Source: Dactylosporangium sp. AC04546 (GTDB lineage: Bacteria; Actinomycetota; Actinomycetes; Mycobacteriales; Micromonosporaceae). Taken from it: a stretch of 64,000 nucleotides of DNA. Position numbers and translations under genes: made by a program. The DNA is taken from the NCBI RefSeq assembly GCF_022095675.1, contig NZ_JAHYSG010000009.1, positions 118,229 to 182,228 on the forward strand, read 5' to 3'. Positions 23,279-32,278 of the stretch are shown in pieces; position 1 is the stretch's first letter; each line of letters begins with the position of its first letter. The notes under the pieces are model-generated. The model did not search any database. It saw nothing but the letters and a program-made list of their open reading frames with translations, and was not told the origin of the DNA.

Positions 23279-25243
23279 TCAGCTCCCCTCGATGATCATG
23301 AGGACGGCGTCCTTGGCGACGTTGACGCCGACCCGTGCGCGCAGCTCGCTCACTGTGCCGTCGATCGGAGCGGTAAGGACGTGCTCCATCTTCATGGCTT
23401 CCACGACAGCGAGCGTCTGCCCGGCGGTGACGGCTTCCCCCTCGCCGACGGCGACGACGGTCACCGTGCCGGGCATCGGCGAGAGCACCGGACCGCCCGC
23501 TCCTGAGGAGTGGCCACCGACGGCGTCGAGGGCTTCGTGATCGCGCAGGGCCCAGGTGCGGCCGTCGCGTCCGATCCACACGAGGCCGTCCGCGCCCCGC
23601 GCGACCGCGTAGCTGCGGGTCACGCCGTTCTGCTGGTGCCGCCCGTCGCGACGAGTGCTGATCCGCACGGGATCTCCGCCGTCGATGCTGATCTCCGCGT
23701 CGGCCGCGCGGCCGCGGTAGCGCACCTCGACGACGGTGTCGCCGCCGATCGTGAGGCGGTGGGTGGTCCACGCGCGGTCGCCGAGGCGCCAGCCGCCCGG
23801 GATGTCGAACGGATCCGCGAGCGGCTCCGAGGCCGGCTCCAGGTCGAGGAGGGCGATCCCGGTCGCGAGGCCGACGACGTCGTCGGGAAGGTCCGAGGCC
23901 GTGAGTGCGTCGAGGCGGCGGCCGACGAGACCGGTGTCGAGGTTGCCCGCGCGAACGTCCGGGTCGGCCAGCAGCGCGCGAAGGAAGCCGATGTTCGTCC
24001 CGAGCCCGAGGAGAACGGTGTCGGCGAGGGCGGCGTCGAGTCCGCGGAGCGCCTCGGCGCGGTCGGCGCCGTGCGCGATGATCTTGGCGAGCATCGGGTC
24101 GTAGTCGGAGCCGACGAGGCCGCCCTCGGTGATGCCGGAGTCGACGCGCACGCCGGCGGGTTCCCGCCACGCGAGGACGCGACCGCCGGTGGGCAGGAAA
24201 CCGGACGCGGGGTCTTCGGCGTAGACGCGGACCTCGACGGCGTGGCCGTGCGGACGGAGCTCGGCCGGCCAGGGGGCTTCCTCGCCCGCGGCGACGCGGA
24301 GCTGGAGTTCGACGAGGTCGACGCCGTAGACCTCTTCGGTGACCGGGTGCTCGACCTGCAGACGGGTGTTCATCTCCATGAAGAACCAGTCGTCTGGGCG
24401 GTCTCCGGCGACGATGAACTCGACGGTGCCGGCACCGACGTAACCGCAGGCGCGGGCGGCGTCGCAGGCGGCGGCGCCCATCGCCTCCCGCTGCATCTCG
24501 GTGAGCAGCGGGGACGGGGCTTCCTCGACGATCTTCTGGTGGCGGCGCTGCAGGGAACATTCCCGCTCGCCCAGGTGGACGACGTTGCCGTGCTGATCGG
24601 CGAGGACCTGGATCTCGATGTGCCGCGGGGTGGTGATCAGCCGTTCGGCGAGCAGCGTGTCGTCCCCGAACGAGCTGCGCGCTTCGCGGCGGGCGCTGGC
24701 GATCGCCGCGCGCACGTCATCGGCCTGGTGTACTTCGCGCATGCCCTTGCCGCCGCCACCGGCGGAAGGTTTGAGCAGCACCGGGTAGCCGATGTCCGAG
24801 ACCGCCCGGACCAGCTCGTCGTCGGTCAGGCCGACGCCGTCGGAGCCGGGCACGACGGGCACTCCGGCTTTGGATACGGTCTGCTTGGCGCGGATCTTGT
24901 CGCCCATGGCCTCGATGGCCGAGGCGGGCGGGCCGATGAAGACCAGGCCGGCGTCCTCGCACGCGGCCGCGAAGTCGGTGTTCTCGGAGAGGAACCCGTA
25001 GCCGGGATGGACGGCCTCGGCACCGGTGGCCCGAGCCGCGGCGACGATCTTCTCGATCGACAGGTAGGACTCTGCGGCGGGGGCGGGCCCGAGGCGAACG
25101 GCGACGTCGGCGATGGCGACGTGCGGAGCGTCCGCGTCGGCGTCGGAATAGACCGCGACCGAGCGGATACCGAGCCGTCGCAGCGTGCGCAGCACGCGTG
25201 CGGCGATCTCTCCGCGGTTGGCGACCAGGACTGTCGAGAACAT
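23279..25243 (-). CDS. accA1: Acyl-CoA carboxylase alpha subunit (biotin carboxylase plus biotin carrier), methylcrotonyl-CoA type
   Basis: This 654-residue protein carboxylates its own biotin with ATP and bicarbonate. Residues 1-445 form the biotin carboxylase (TVLVANRGEIAARV at the N-terminus, SAGGGGKGM near 160, EMNTRLQVEHPVTE near 285-298), and the carrier domain ends the chain with VEAMKMEH, biotinyl lysine at Lys618. The start ATG at 25243 begins with the standard MFSTVLVANRGEIA. It lies five bases after the beta-subunit stop. With the beta subunit, HMG-CoA lyase and hydratase alongside, it belongs to the leucine route, carboxylating 3-methylcrotonyl-CoA. Open sequence upstream in this frame is only the shadow of the beta-subunit gene. 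Confidence 0.93.
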   Translation of the reverse strand: MFSTVLVANRGEIAARVLRTLRRLGIRSVAVYSDADADAPHVAIADVAVRLGPAPAAESYLSIEKIVAAARATGAEAVHPGYGFLSENTDFAAACEDAGLVFIGPPASAIEAMGDKIRAKQTVSKAGVPVVPGSDGVGLTDDELVRAVSDIGYPVLLKPSAGGGGKGMREVHQADDVRAAIASARREARSSFGDDTLLAERLITTPRHIEIQVLADQHGNVVHLGERECSLQRRHQKIVEEAPSPLLTEMQREAMGAAACDAARACGYVGAGTVEFIVAGDRPDDWFFMEMNTRLQVEHPVTEEVYGVDLVELQLRVAAGEEAPWPAELRPHGHAVEVRVYAEDPASGFLPTGGRVLAWREPAGVRVDSGITEGGLVGSDYDPMLAKIIAHGADRAEALRGLDAALADTVLLGLGTNIGFLRALLADPDVRAGNLDTGLVGRRLDALTASDLPDDVVGLATGIALLDLEPASEPLADPFDIPGGWRLGDRAWTTHRLTIGGDTVVEVRYRGRAADAEISIDGGDPVRISTRRDGRHQQNGVTRSYAVARGADGLVWIGRDGRTWALRDHEALDAVGGHSSGAGGPVLSPMPGTVTVVAVGEGEAVTAGQTLAVVEAMKMEHVLTAPIDGTVSELRARVGVNVAKDAVLMIIEGS

Positions 25244-25248
25244 CAGGC

Positions 25249-26820
25249 TCACATCCGGAAGACGCCGAAGGCGGGGTCGGCCAACGGGGCGTTGGCGGCG
25301 ATCGACAGGGAGAGACCCAGCACGGTGCGGGTGTCGGCGGGGTCGATGACACCGTCGTCCCAGAGCCGGGCCGTGGAGTAGTAGGGGTGCCCCTGGGTCT
25401 CGTACTGGGCGCGGATCGTGTCCGGGTCCGCTGTTCCTACGGTGCTGAGCACCATGGCGGCCTGCTCGCCACCCATCACCGAGATGCGGGCGTTGGGCCA
25501 CATGAACAGGAACCGGGGCGAGTAGGCACGGCCGCACATCGCGTAGTTCCCGGCGCCGAACGAGCCGCCGATCACGACGGTCAGTTTGGGAACCCGGGTC
25601 GTGGCCACGGCCGTGACCATCTTCGCTCCGTGCTTGGCGATCCCCCCGGCCTCGTACTCCCGGCCGACCATGAACCCGGTGATGTTCTGCAGGAACACCA
25701 GCGGGATGCCGCGCTGGTCGCAGAGTTCGATGAAATGCGCCCCTTTCATCGCGGACTCGGAGAACAGCACGCCGTTGTTCGCGACGATCCCGACCGGGTG
25801 GCCGTGGATACGTGCGAATCCGGTGACCAGGGTGGAGCCGTAGTCCGGTTTGAACTCGGCGAAGCGGGATCCGTCGACGATCCTGGCGATGACTTCCCGG
25901 ACGTCGTAGGGGATGCGGGGGTCGGTCGGGACCGCGCCGTAGAGCTCGGCGGGGTCGACGGCGGGCTCCTCGGTCGGGATCCGGTCCCACGGTGACGGCG
26001 TTCGCGGGCCGAACGTCGACACGATCGACCGGACGATGCGCAGCGCGTCGGCGTCGTTCTCGGCGAGGTGGTCGACCACCCCGGACGTTCGTGCGTGCAG
26101 GTCGCCACCGCCGAGTTCCTCGGCGGTCACGACCTCCCCGGTCGCGGCTTTCACCAGCGGCGGGCCGCCGAGGAAGATCGTGCCCTGGTTGCGCACGATC
26201 ACGGCTTCGTCCGACATCGCGGGGACGTAGGCACCGCCGGCGGTGCAGGAACCCATCACCGCGGCGATCTGCGGAATGCCGCGACCGGACAGCTGCGCCT
26301 GGTTGTAGAAGATCCGTCCGAAATGATCCCGGTCGGGAAAGACCTCGTCCTGCTTGGGCAGGAACGCCCCGCCGGAGTCGACCAGGTAGATGCACGGCAG
26401 CCGGTTGTGGAGCGCGACCTCTTGGGCGCGCAGGTGCTTCTTGACCGTCATCGGGAAGTAGGTGCCGCCCTTGACCGTGGCGTCGTTGGCGACGATGACG
26501 CATTCCCGGCCGGCGACGCGTCCGATGCCGGTGATGATTCCGGCTGCGGGGGCCTGATCGTCGTAGAGACCCTTCGCCGCCAGCGCCGAGAGTTCGAGGA
26601 ACGGCGACGAGGGGTCGACGAGCGTGTCGACGCGGTCGCGGGGCAGCAGCTTGCCCCGTTCGACGTGGCGGGCCCGGGACTTCTCCGAGCCGCCGAGCCG
26701 CGCGGTGGCGAGCGTCGCGTTCAAATCCGCGACCAGCGCACGGTGGGCGTCCGCGTTGGTGATGAAGCGCTCGCTGCCCGGATCGACCTTCGTGCCCAAG
26801 GCCCGAGTACCCGTCGTCAT
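25249..26820 (-). CDS. accD1: Acyl-CoA carboxylase beta subunit, methylcrotonyl-CoA type
   Basis: This 523-residue carboxyltransferase moves carboxyl from biotin to the acyl-CoA. Typical segments are [20 protein letters not shown] near 42-61, [20 protein letters not shown], the oxyanion-hole region [16 protein letters not shown] and the second one [37 protein letters not shown] is characteristic of methylcrotonyl rather than propionyl carboxylases. The ATG at 26820 overlaps the hydratase stop by ATGA. The order lyase, hydratase, beta, alpha in one operon fits leucine breakdown. Confidence 0.93.
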   Translation of the reverse strand: MTTGTRALGTKVDPGSERFITNADAHRALVADLNATLATARLGGSEKSRARHVERGKLLPRDRVDTLVDPSSPFLELSALAAKGLYDDQAPAAGIITGIGRVAGRECVIVANDATVKGGTYFPMTVKKHLRAQEVALHNRLPCIYLVDSGGAFLPKQDEVFPDRDHFGRIFYNQAQLSGRGIPQIAAVMGSCTAGGAYVPAMSDEAVIVRNQGTIFLGGPPLVKAATGEVVTAEELGGGDLHARTSGVVDHLAENDADALRIVRSIVSTFGPRTPSPWDRIPTEEPAVDPAELYGAVPTDPRIPYDVREVIARIVDGSRFAEFKPDYGSTLVTGFARIHGHPVGIVANNGVLFSESAMKGAHFIELCDQRGIPLVFLQNITGFMVGREYEAGGIAKHGAKMVTAVATTRVPKLTVVIGGSFGAGNYAMCGRAYSPRFLFMWPNARISVMGGEQAAMVLSTVGTADPDTIRAQYETQGHPYYSTARLWDDGVIDPADTRTVLGLSLSIAANAPLADPAFGVFRM

Positions 26821-27605
26821 CGCGATCCGCATCCCCTCGAGATGGCCCAGGAAGGCCGGCGTTTCTCCCGGAAGGCCCGGATGCCTTCCTGCCCTTCGTC
26901 GGCGGCGAAGTAGGCCGCGGACATGGCGTTCATCGCGGCGAAGTCGTCGGCCAGCGACGTCGGCCGGGTACGTCGAAGGAGCGCTTTGGTGCCGGCCAGC
27001 GCGCTGGGGCCGCCGAGCGTCAGCATGCCGAGGTAGCGCGCCACCTCGGCATCCAGCGCGTCGGCCGGGACGGCCCGGGTGAGCAGACCGATCGCCGCGC
27101 CGTGGGCGGCGTCGAACGTCTCCCCGGTGAGAAAGAGCTCGGCAGCGGCGTGCGGGAGGACCCCCCGCAGGACGGTGACCGAGATGACCGCCGGTACGAC
27201 GCCGAGCCGGACCTCGGTGAACGCGAACGTGCACGTGTCGGCCGCGAGCCGCACGTCGCAGGCGGCGACGAGGCCGACGCCGCCCGCGCGTGCCGGGCCC
27301 GCGAGCCTCGCGACGACGGGCTTCGGTGAGTCCCAGATCGTCTCCAGGATGTGCGGCAGCTCGTTGACGCCCTGCTGGTCCGCACCGGCGCCCTGCGACT
27401 CCTTCAGATCCATGCCGGCGCAGAACACGGGGCCGGTGTGGGTCAGCACGAGGACGCGCACGGCGTCGTCGTCGATCGTGGCCTCGAGGTGGTCGGTCAG
27501 TTCGCGCCGCAGCTGAGCGGAGAGCGCATTGCGGTTGGCGGGGGAGTCGAGCGTGATCGTGGCGACGCCGTCGACGGTCTCGCGGCGGACGAGCGCGCCG
27601 GTCAT
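26817..27605 (-). CDS. Enoyl-CoA hydratase of the leucine operon (methylglutaconyl-CoA hydratase candidate)
   Basis: This 262-residue crotonase-fold protein has [11 protein letters not shown] near 63-73 and [13 protein letters not shown] near 104-116, then [14 protein letters not shown] near 128-141. The first hydratase glutamate position is glycine and the second is Glu in FTEVR, a pattern common among actinobacterial members of leucine operons. The ATG at 27605 overlaps the HMG-CoA lyase stop, and its stop overlaps the carboxyltransferase start. It probably hydrates 3-methylglutaconyl-CoA to HMG-CoA, the step between carboxylase and lyase. The assignment comes mainly from gene neighbours. 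Confidence 0.85.
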   Translation of the reverse strand: MTGALVRRETVDGVATITLDSPANRNALSAQLRRELTDHLEATIDDDAVRVLVLTHTGPVFCAGMDLKESQGAGADQQGVNELPHILETIWDSPKPVVARLAGPARAGGVGLVAACDVRLAADTCTFAFTEVRLGVVPAVISVTVLRGVLPHAAAELFLTGETFDAAHGAAIGLLTRAVPADALDAEVARYLGMLTLGGPSALAGTKALLRRTRPTSLADDFAAMNAMSAAYFAADEGQEGIRAFREKRRPSWAISRGCGSR

Positions 27606-28549
27606 GCCGAGGCTCCGGGGGCGAGCGCGGTCACGGTGCGCGACGGGCTGGGGCGGCCGAGCTGCTGTGCCATCCACACGCTCGTCTCGACGAGTTTGCC
27701 GAGGTCGACGCCGGTGTCGATGCCGAGGCCGTGGAGCTGCCACAACAGGTCCTCGGTCGCCAGGTTGCCGGTAGCGCTCTCGGCGTACGGGCAACCACCG
27801 AGCCCGCCGGCCGAGGCGTCCACCGTGGTGACGCCCTGGCGCAGCGCGGCGAGCGTGTTGGCCAGTGCCTGCCCGTAGGTGTCGTGAAAGTGCACCGCGA
27901 TCCGGTCTACCGGGATGCCACGGTCGACCAGGGCTTCGAGCAGCGCCACGACGCGGCCCGGAGTCGCGACGCCGATGGTGTCGCCGAGGCTGAGCTCGGT
28001 GAGGCCCAGGGCCATCAGGCGGTCGGCGACCTCGACCACACGCGCGAGCGGTACTTGGCGCTCCCACGGGTCACCGAAGGCCATCGACAGATAGCCGCGC
28101 ACGCCGAGGCCGGCGCCGCGGGCCCGGTCGACGACCGGCGCGAACATCTCCAGTGACTCGTCCACGGTGCGGTTGAGGTTGCGGCGGGCGAAGGACTCGG
28201 TGGCGCTGCCAAAGATCGCGATGTCCCGCACTCCGAGGGCCAGCGCCCGGTCCAGCCCGCGTTCGTTCGGCACGAGGACCGGGTAGCGGACGCCGTCGAC
28301 AGTGGTGAGGCGTTCGAGCAGTTGCGCGGCGTCGGCCAGCTGGGGCACCCACTTCGGGTGGACGAAGCTGGTCGTCTCGACCACGGTGTGGCCCGCGTCG
28401 ACGAGACGTTCGACGAACTCGGCCTTGACCTCGACCGGGAGGACCGCGGACTCGTTCTGCAGGCCGTCGCGCGGCCCGACCTCGCAGATCGTGACGCGGG
28501 ACGGCAACCCCTCGAGCGGGGTCACGCCGTAGTCCGGGTGTGGCGACAC
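27602..28549 (-). CDS. Hydroxymethylglutaryl-CoA lyase
   Basis: This 315-residue TIM-barrel enzyme cleaves HMG-CoA to acetyl-CoA and acetoacetate. The metal and catalytic region [11 protein letters not shown] is at residues 23-33, [12 protein letters not shown] near 62-73, the metal-binding [10 protein letters not shown] near 218, and the catalytic-cysteine loop [15 protein letters not shown] near 253-267. No residue of the signature is missing. The start at 28549 leaves room for a promoter and a palindrome before the divergent TetR gene. It is first in the leucine-degradation operon. No isovaleryl-CoA dehydrogenase gene is seen here. Confidence 0.93.
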   Translation of the reverse strand: MSPHPDYGVTPLEGLPSRVTICEVGPRDGLQNESAVLPVEVKAEFVERLVDAGHTVVETTSFVHPKWVPQLADAAQLLERLTTVDGVRYPVLVPNERGLDRALALGVRDIAIFGSATESFARRNLNRTVDESLEMFAPVVDRARGAGLGVRGYLSMAFGDPWERQVPLARVVEVADRLMALGLTELSLGDTIGVATPGRVVALLEALVDRGIPVDRIAVHFHDTYGQALANTLAALRQGVTTVDASAGGLGGCPYAESATGNLATEDLLWQLHGLGIDTGVDLGKLVETSVWMAQQLGRPSPSRTVTALAPGASA

Positions 28550-28596
28550 GTCCTTCTCTCCTCGGCGTCGGCGGGAGGCAGATGAGAAGAACGTAA

Positions 28597-28616
28597 CTGA
28601 CCGCTCGTACGGTCAG
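28597..28616. promoter_or_regulatory. Palindromic TetR-type operator between the leucine operon and its regulator
   Basis: CTGACCG (28597-28603), six bases, then CGGTCAG (28610-28616) form a perfect seven-base inverted repeat in the gap between HMG-CoA lyase (- strand) and the TetR gene (+ strand). Length and symmetry suit a TetR-family dimer. It lies about 29 bases before the regulator start, so it could control both directions, with an acyl-CoA of leucine breakdown as likely inducer. Confidence 0.7.
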
Positions 28617-28644
28617 CAAGGGGGATGGCCTTTATAGTGGCCAA

Positions 28645-29352
28645 GTGACCGGACGAACCCCCCGCGCGAGCTCGCGCGACGCGATCTTGCAGGTGTTCGC
28701 CGAGCATGTCGCCGCACGTGGGTACGCCGATACCAGCCTGGGAGACGTCGCGGCCGAGCTGGGCCTGAGCAAGGGCACGATCGTCCACCACTTTCGCAGC
28801 AAGGAAGCGCTGCTGGGTGAGCTGCACGTGGCGTATTTCGGGCGGCGTTTCGCGGAGGCGGAGTTCATCCGCGCGGAGCTCGGCGATCCGGTCAGCCGCT
28901 TGGTCGCGATGATCTACGCGTTGCTCGCGGCGCACCGCGACGATCGCGCCGCGAGCCTCGCGTGCCTGCGTGAGCTGGTCCGGTACTTCGAGGGTGAGCT
29001 GAACAACTACGTCCGCACGCAGCGGGTCGCCTACACCGAGATCCTGGTTGGCATCCTGCGCGAGGGCGCGGAGCAGGGGGTTCTGCACACCACGGATCCG
29101 CGGATGTCCGCGCTGCAGATCTTCGGCATGTGCAACTACGCCTGGACCTGGTACCGGCCGGAGGGGCCGCAGTCGGTCGAGGAGATCGCCTCGCGGTTCG
29201 CCCGCGACATCCTCGGCGGCCTCACTCATCCAGCGGTCGACGACCGCGGCCTGGACGAGCACATCGCGAAGGCCGTGGAGGTCGTGCGCCATGCGCCCGG
29301 CCGGATTCCCGCCGAGAAAGCAGCCGCACGACCGCCGGGCCGGAGCGCCTAG
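28645..29352 (+). CDS. TetR family regulator of the leucine-degradation operon
   Basis: This 235-residue regulator begins at GTG 28645. The N-terminal helix-turn-helix is TSLGDVAAELGLSKGTIVHH near residues 32-51, and the C-terminal part resembles TetR regulators of fatty-acid and leucine genes (YALLAAHRDDRAASLACLRE near 91-110). It is divergent from the leucine operon across a palindromic operator, which makes it the probable local repressor. The effector is not known; an acyl-CoA is usual for this group. The C-terminal tail from about residue 215 is rich in Pro and Arg and is probably disordered. Confidence 0.88.
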   Translation: MTGRTPRASSRDAILQVFAEHVAARGYADTSLGDVAAELGLSKGTIVHHFRSKEALLGELHVAYFGRRFAEAEFIRAELGDPVSRLVAMIYALLAAHRDDRAASLACLRELVRYFEGELNNYVRTQRVAYTEILVGILREGAEQGVLHTTDPRMSALQIFGMCNYAWTWYRPEGPQSVEEIASRFARDILGGLTHPAVDDRGLDEHIAKAVEVVRHAPGRIPAEKAAARPPGRSA

Positions 29353-29460
29353 AAGTGTGACCTGTCCGACCAAAGTACGGCCTCGTCCTCCCACTATGGT
29401 CGGCGCGGCTCAGGTCCTTGGCCCGATACGCGAAAGCCGCCTCCGCTGCAGGATCGAGCC

Positions 29461-30183
29461 ATGACGATCGACAGCTCCCAGCGCACAGCGGCACGAGTCG
29501 CCGGGTTCGTACTGCTGCTCCTGATGGCGGCAGGATTCTTCTCCCAGGCCTACGTACCCGGCCAGATCATCGTGGCCGGCGATGCCGCGGCGACGGCCCG
29601 CAACATCGTGGCGTCAGAACAGCTGTTCCGCATCGGCGTCGCCGTCGACGTCCTCATCTTCGCCGCCGACATCGTGATGGCCGTGGCCTTCTACGTGCTG
29701 CTCAAGAAGGTGAATCCGGGTCTTGCCCTGCTCGCCCTGCTGTGGAGAACCGTGCAGGTGGCCATCATGGCCATGAACGGGCTCAGTTTCCTCACGGCGT
29801 CGTCGGTCCTGAACGGCTCCGACACCGCGGGAGCGCTCAGCCCGGACCTGCAGGAACTGGCGAACACCTACGTCGGCGCGCATACCGCGGGTTTCAATCT
29901 CGGGCTGGTCTTCCTCGCGTTGGGAAATGGCGTGTTCGCCTATCTGTTGTTCACGTCGAACTACATTCCCCGCGCCCTGTCCGCCTGGGGAATCCTGGCG
30001 TACGTCGTGATGGCGGTAGGCAACCTCGCCACCATCGTCCTCGCCGGCGCTGAGGACACCGCCGGGGGCGTGATGCTCCACTACATGCCGGCCTTCTTCT
30101 TCGAGGTGATCGCAGGCGGGTGGCTGCTGTTCAAGGGAGTACGGGCAGCCACGCCGGCCGAGCCCGCACCCGAACGCGCATGA
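29461..30183 (+). CDS. DUF4386 family membrane protein
   Basis: This 240-residue protein has six or seven hydrophobic helices (first about residues 13-35, last about 212-232). The N-terminal RTAARVAGFVLLLLMAAGFF, the central SEQLFRIGVAVDVLIFAADI and the later GFNLGLVFLALGNG segments are the marks of DUF4386. ATG 29461 follows a short purine run. It stands alone between the leucine regulator and a strong hairpin terminator. No function is established for the family; a membrane sensor or stress protein is a guess. Confidence 0.85.
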   Translation: MTIDSSQRTAARVAGFVLLLLMAAGFFSQAYVPGQIIVAGDAAATARNIVASEQLFRIGVAVDVLIFAADIVMAVAFYVLLKKVNPGLALLALLWRTVQVAIMAMNGLSFLTASSVLNGSDTAGALSPDLQELANTYVGAHTAGFNLGLVFLALGNGVFAYLLFTSNYIPRALSAWGILAYVVMAVGNLATIVLAGAEDTAGGVMLHYMPAFFFEVIAGGWLLFKGVRAATPAEPAPERA

Positions 30184-30197
30184 ACCACGCGCCACAA

Positions 30198-30225
30198 CTG
30201 ACCCGGCCGCGCTCGGCCGGGTCAG
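30198..30225 (+). terminator. Hairpin terminator after the DUF4386 gene
   Basis: A 12-base perfect stem (CTGACCCGGCCG at 30198-30209, CGGCCGGGTCAG at 30214-30225) with a CGCT loop begins 15 bases after the stop codon. No U-tract follows, as is common for actinomycete terminators. It separates the + strand gene from the - strand sigma-factor pair. Confidence 0.75.
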
Positions 30226-30357
30226 CGGCGTGCCCGGAACAGCAGAACCAGCAGGTACCAGGCCCGCACCGGACTACACGGCACCCAAACGTGTGTGGAC
30301 GTGACCAGGCGCGCACAGCAGACCGTGCGCGCGATCACCGGCGAACCGGTAACGGTC

Positions 30358-31407
30358 TCAGCCCGGCGTCGCCGGAAGCCAGTGCTCCGGCATCGAGATG
30401 TCCGGGGCGGACTGGACAACCTTGCCCACCGCCAGCACCTCGGCTTCGGTTGCGCCGCGGGACGTCGTCATGGCCAGGCTCAGCTCGCCGAACTCGGGCA
30501 GTTGCAGCTGCACCCCGTCCTCGGTCGGCACCAACGCCGCCGGCCAGCCGGCCACCTTGCGGTCCAGCGCAGCGGCGTCCTTCGCGCGCGGCTCCCGCTC
30601 GGTGACGATCATGATGATGCGGTGCGCCGTGCCGGTTTGGCTGTAGGTGATGGTCGCGCCGACCAGGGACGCCCGCTGCTGTTCGGGCAGCAACCGCAGC
30701 GAGACGTCGCAGTCCTCCACGGTGTAGCCGGCCGGCAAGGCCCCTGGCGCGGCCGGCGCGGCGCAGTGCGTGCGACGGTCGAGGCGGACGTGCTCGGCCA
30801 GTTCCATGGCGAGTGCATCGCTGCCGGCGGTCACGTGCATCCACACCCCGGCACCGTCGGCGATCTCCCAGACCACCCGGTGGAAGTCGCCGGAGCGGTA
30901 CAACGTCGCCGTGCGCTGCCCCACGGTGAGCGCTTGCGTCGATTCCGCGGCTTCGATCGGTGCGGGCGTGTCCAGCAACTGCAGCTGGGCGCTGGCCCCC
31001 CGATCGTCTCGGAGCAGGAGCCCTGGCTCCGGCCCGAACCGCACGTCGTACAGGTCGTACGCGGCAGGGATCGCATCGAGGGCGAACGGCAGCTCGTCCG
31101 GGTCGCCGGCGGTCACCTCGGCGCGGCTCGGCAAGCGAGACGCGTCGGTCGTGGGCAGCCCGGGAACGCCGGGCACGACGACGAGCGGGGAAACACCGAC
31201 CGGCATCGACGGATCGCCGTGGTTGCGGTACAGCGCGATACCGATGACCAGGGCACCGGTCAGCACCAAGGCGGTACTTCCGGTGGCCAGTCGGCGCGTC
31301 GCGATCCGGCGTCGGCCTCGCCTGGCGGCGCGCTGCGCCAGGGCGGTGAGGTCCGCCCGGCTTTCGGCCCGCTCACGGAGTGTCTCGGTCAGCAGTTCGT
31401 CGATCAT
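30358..31407 (-). CDS. Membrane protein coupled to the ECF sigma factor (putative anti-sigma factor)
   Basis: This 349-residue protein starts at ATG 31407, overlapping the sigma-factor stop (ATGA). Residues 1-32 are a short cytoplasmic N-terminus (MIDELLTETLRERAESRADL), followed by a basic stretch and one membrane helix near 43-63 (GSTALVLTGALVIGIALY); the remaining 285 residues lie outside and show no known enzyme motif. No zinc-binding HxxxCxxC motif of ZAS anti-sigma factors is seen. Topology and coupling to the sigma gene suggest that the short inner part holds the sigma factor and the outer part senses a signal. That is inference. Confidence 0.75.
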   Translation of the reverse strand: MIDELLTETLRERAESRADLTALAQRAARRGRRRIATRRLATGSTALVLTGALVIGIALYRNHGDPSMPVGVSPLVVVPGVPGLPTTDASRLPSRAEVTAGDPDELPFALDAIPAAYDLYDVRFGPEPGLLLRDDRGASAQLQLLDTPAPIEAAESTQALTVGQRTATLYRSGDFHRVVWEIADGAGVWMHVTAGSDALAMELAEHVRLDRRTHCAAPAAPGALPAGYTVEDCDVSLRLLPEQQRASLVGATITYSQTGTAHRIIMIVTEREPRAKDAAALDRKVAGWPAALVPTEDGVQLQLPEFGELSLAMTTSRGATEAEVLAVGKVVQSAPDISMPEHWLPATPG

Positions 31408-31904
31408 GTCGCGCTCCCAGAGGTCGAGGTGCTCGGTGCCGGGAAATGTCGCCGCAAGGTCGCCAATCCACGCGCGGCATGGGTCCGGACGGTCGTCGTG
31501 GAGCACGACAGGATGCCGGCGATCGCCGCGTCGTCGAGGTCTTCGTAGTACCGCAAGACCAGGACTGCGCGCTGTTTCGGAGGCAGAGCGCTGATGAGGC
31601 GCCACATCGCGTCCCGGTCGGCCACGGCCTGCTCGTGGTCGCCTTCGCGGCGGCGATCGGGGACGGCGTCGATCGCGACTTCCCGGTTGGTCAGCCGCCG
31701 CCACCACGAGATGTTCGCGTTGACGAGCATGCGGCGCATGTACACGTCGGGGCGGTCGGCAGTACTGATCCGGTGCCATTTCGTATAGGCGCTGACCAGC
31801 ACCTCCTGCACAAGATCCTCAGCCCGGTGCGGGTCGCCGGTCAGCAGGCAGGCAAGGCGAAGCAGCGCGGGCCCGCGGGCGTACACGTACTCGTGGAAGT
31901 CCAT
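31404..31904 (-). CDS. SigE-family ECF RNA polymerase sigma factor
   Basis: This protein of 166 residues has region 2 (ALLRLACLLTGDPHRAEDLV near residues 11-30, then VLVSAYTKW) and region 4 (LPPKQRAVLVLRYYEDLDDA near 106-125 and the recognition helix SCSTTTVRTHAARGLATL). The start at 31904 (MDFHEYVYARG) gives the usual beginning of this subgroup; ATGs at 31946 and 31988 are in frame but add non-conserved sequence. It is coupled by overlap to a membrane protein that probably controls it. It may direct its own promoter, but no clear box was recognised upstream. Confidence 0.9.
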   Translation of the reverse strand: MDFHEYVYARGPALLRLACLLTGDPHRAEDLVQEVLVSAYTKWHRISTADRPDVYMRRMLVNANISWWRRLTNREVAIDAVPDRRREGDHEQAVADRDAMWRLISALPPKQRAVLVLRYYEDLDDAAIAGILSCSTTTVRTHAARGLATLRRHFPAPSTSTSGSAT

Positions 31905-32076
31905 CTTCCGAACAGACGCATCCAGCGGCCGCAACCGTTGACCCATCACGCCGGTGTATCGCAGGCCAGGCGTGATCCCGCCGCACACACATCGGCAGGA
32001 CAGGAAGCCTCGGCCGCGCCGAGCCAGTCACCGGCCGTGACTTGCACTGGCCGGCCGGCGTCGCGAGCCTTGGACA

Positions 32077-32226
32077 GGTCCCGGAGGCCATGTAGGCGGC
32101 GAGGATGTAGTTGGGGTGGCGGTCGAGGTTGTTGCGGGCTCGGTCGTAGCGCATGGTGGTGCGGGGATCGGCGTGGCGAGCGGCGATCTGGACGTCACGG
32201 AGGCTGACGCTCCAGTTGCTCTGCTC
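32077..32226 (-). pseudogene. Tyrosine recombinase (integrase) C-terminal relic
   Basis: On the - strand, reading from 32226, the frame gives SLRDVQIAARHADPRTTMRY followed by DRARNNLDRHPNYILAAYMA. This is the catalytic end of actinobacterial tyrosine integrases, where HADPRTT and the Y of RYD belong to the active site. A stop codon lies directly upstream (32227-32229) and the frame runs on past the normal end into unrelated sequence, so only about 50 residues remain. No start, no other integrase part and no tRNA were found nearby. It marks a lost integrated element next to a broken HEAT-repeat gene. Confidence 0.75.
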
Positions 32227-32278
32227 CTAGCACTTGCAGCGGCTATCCGGCCCTCAACAAGCAGCAGGTCGGACCTGG

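Noticed and set aside
25249..26503. Apparent N-terminal extension of the biotin carboxylase gene toward 26503
   Set aside because: That sequence is an out-of-frame shadow of the carboxyltransferase gene; the true N-terminus MFSTVLVANRGEIA begins at 25243.
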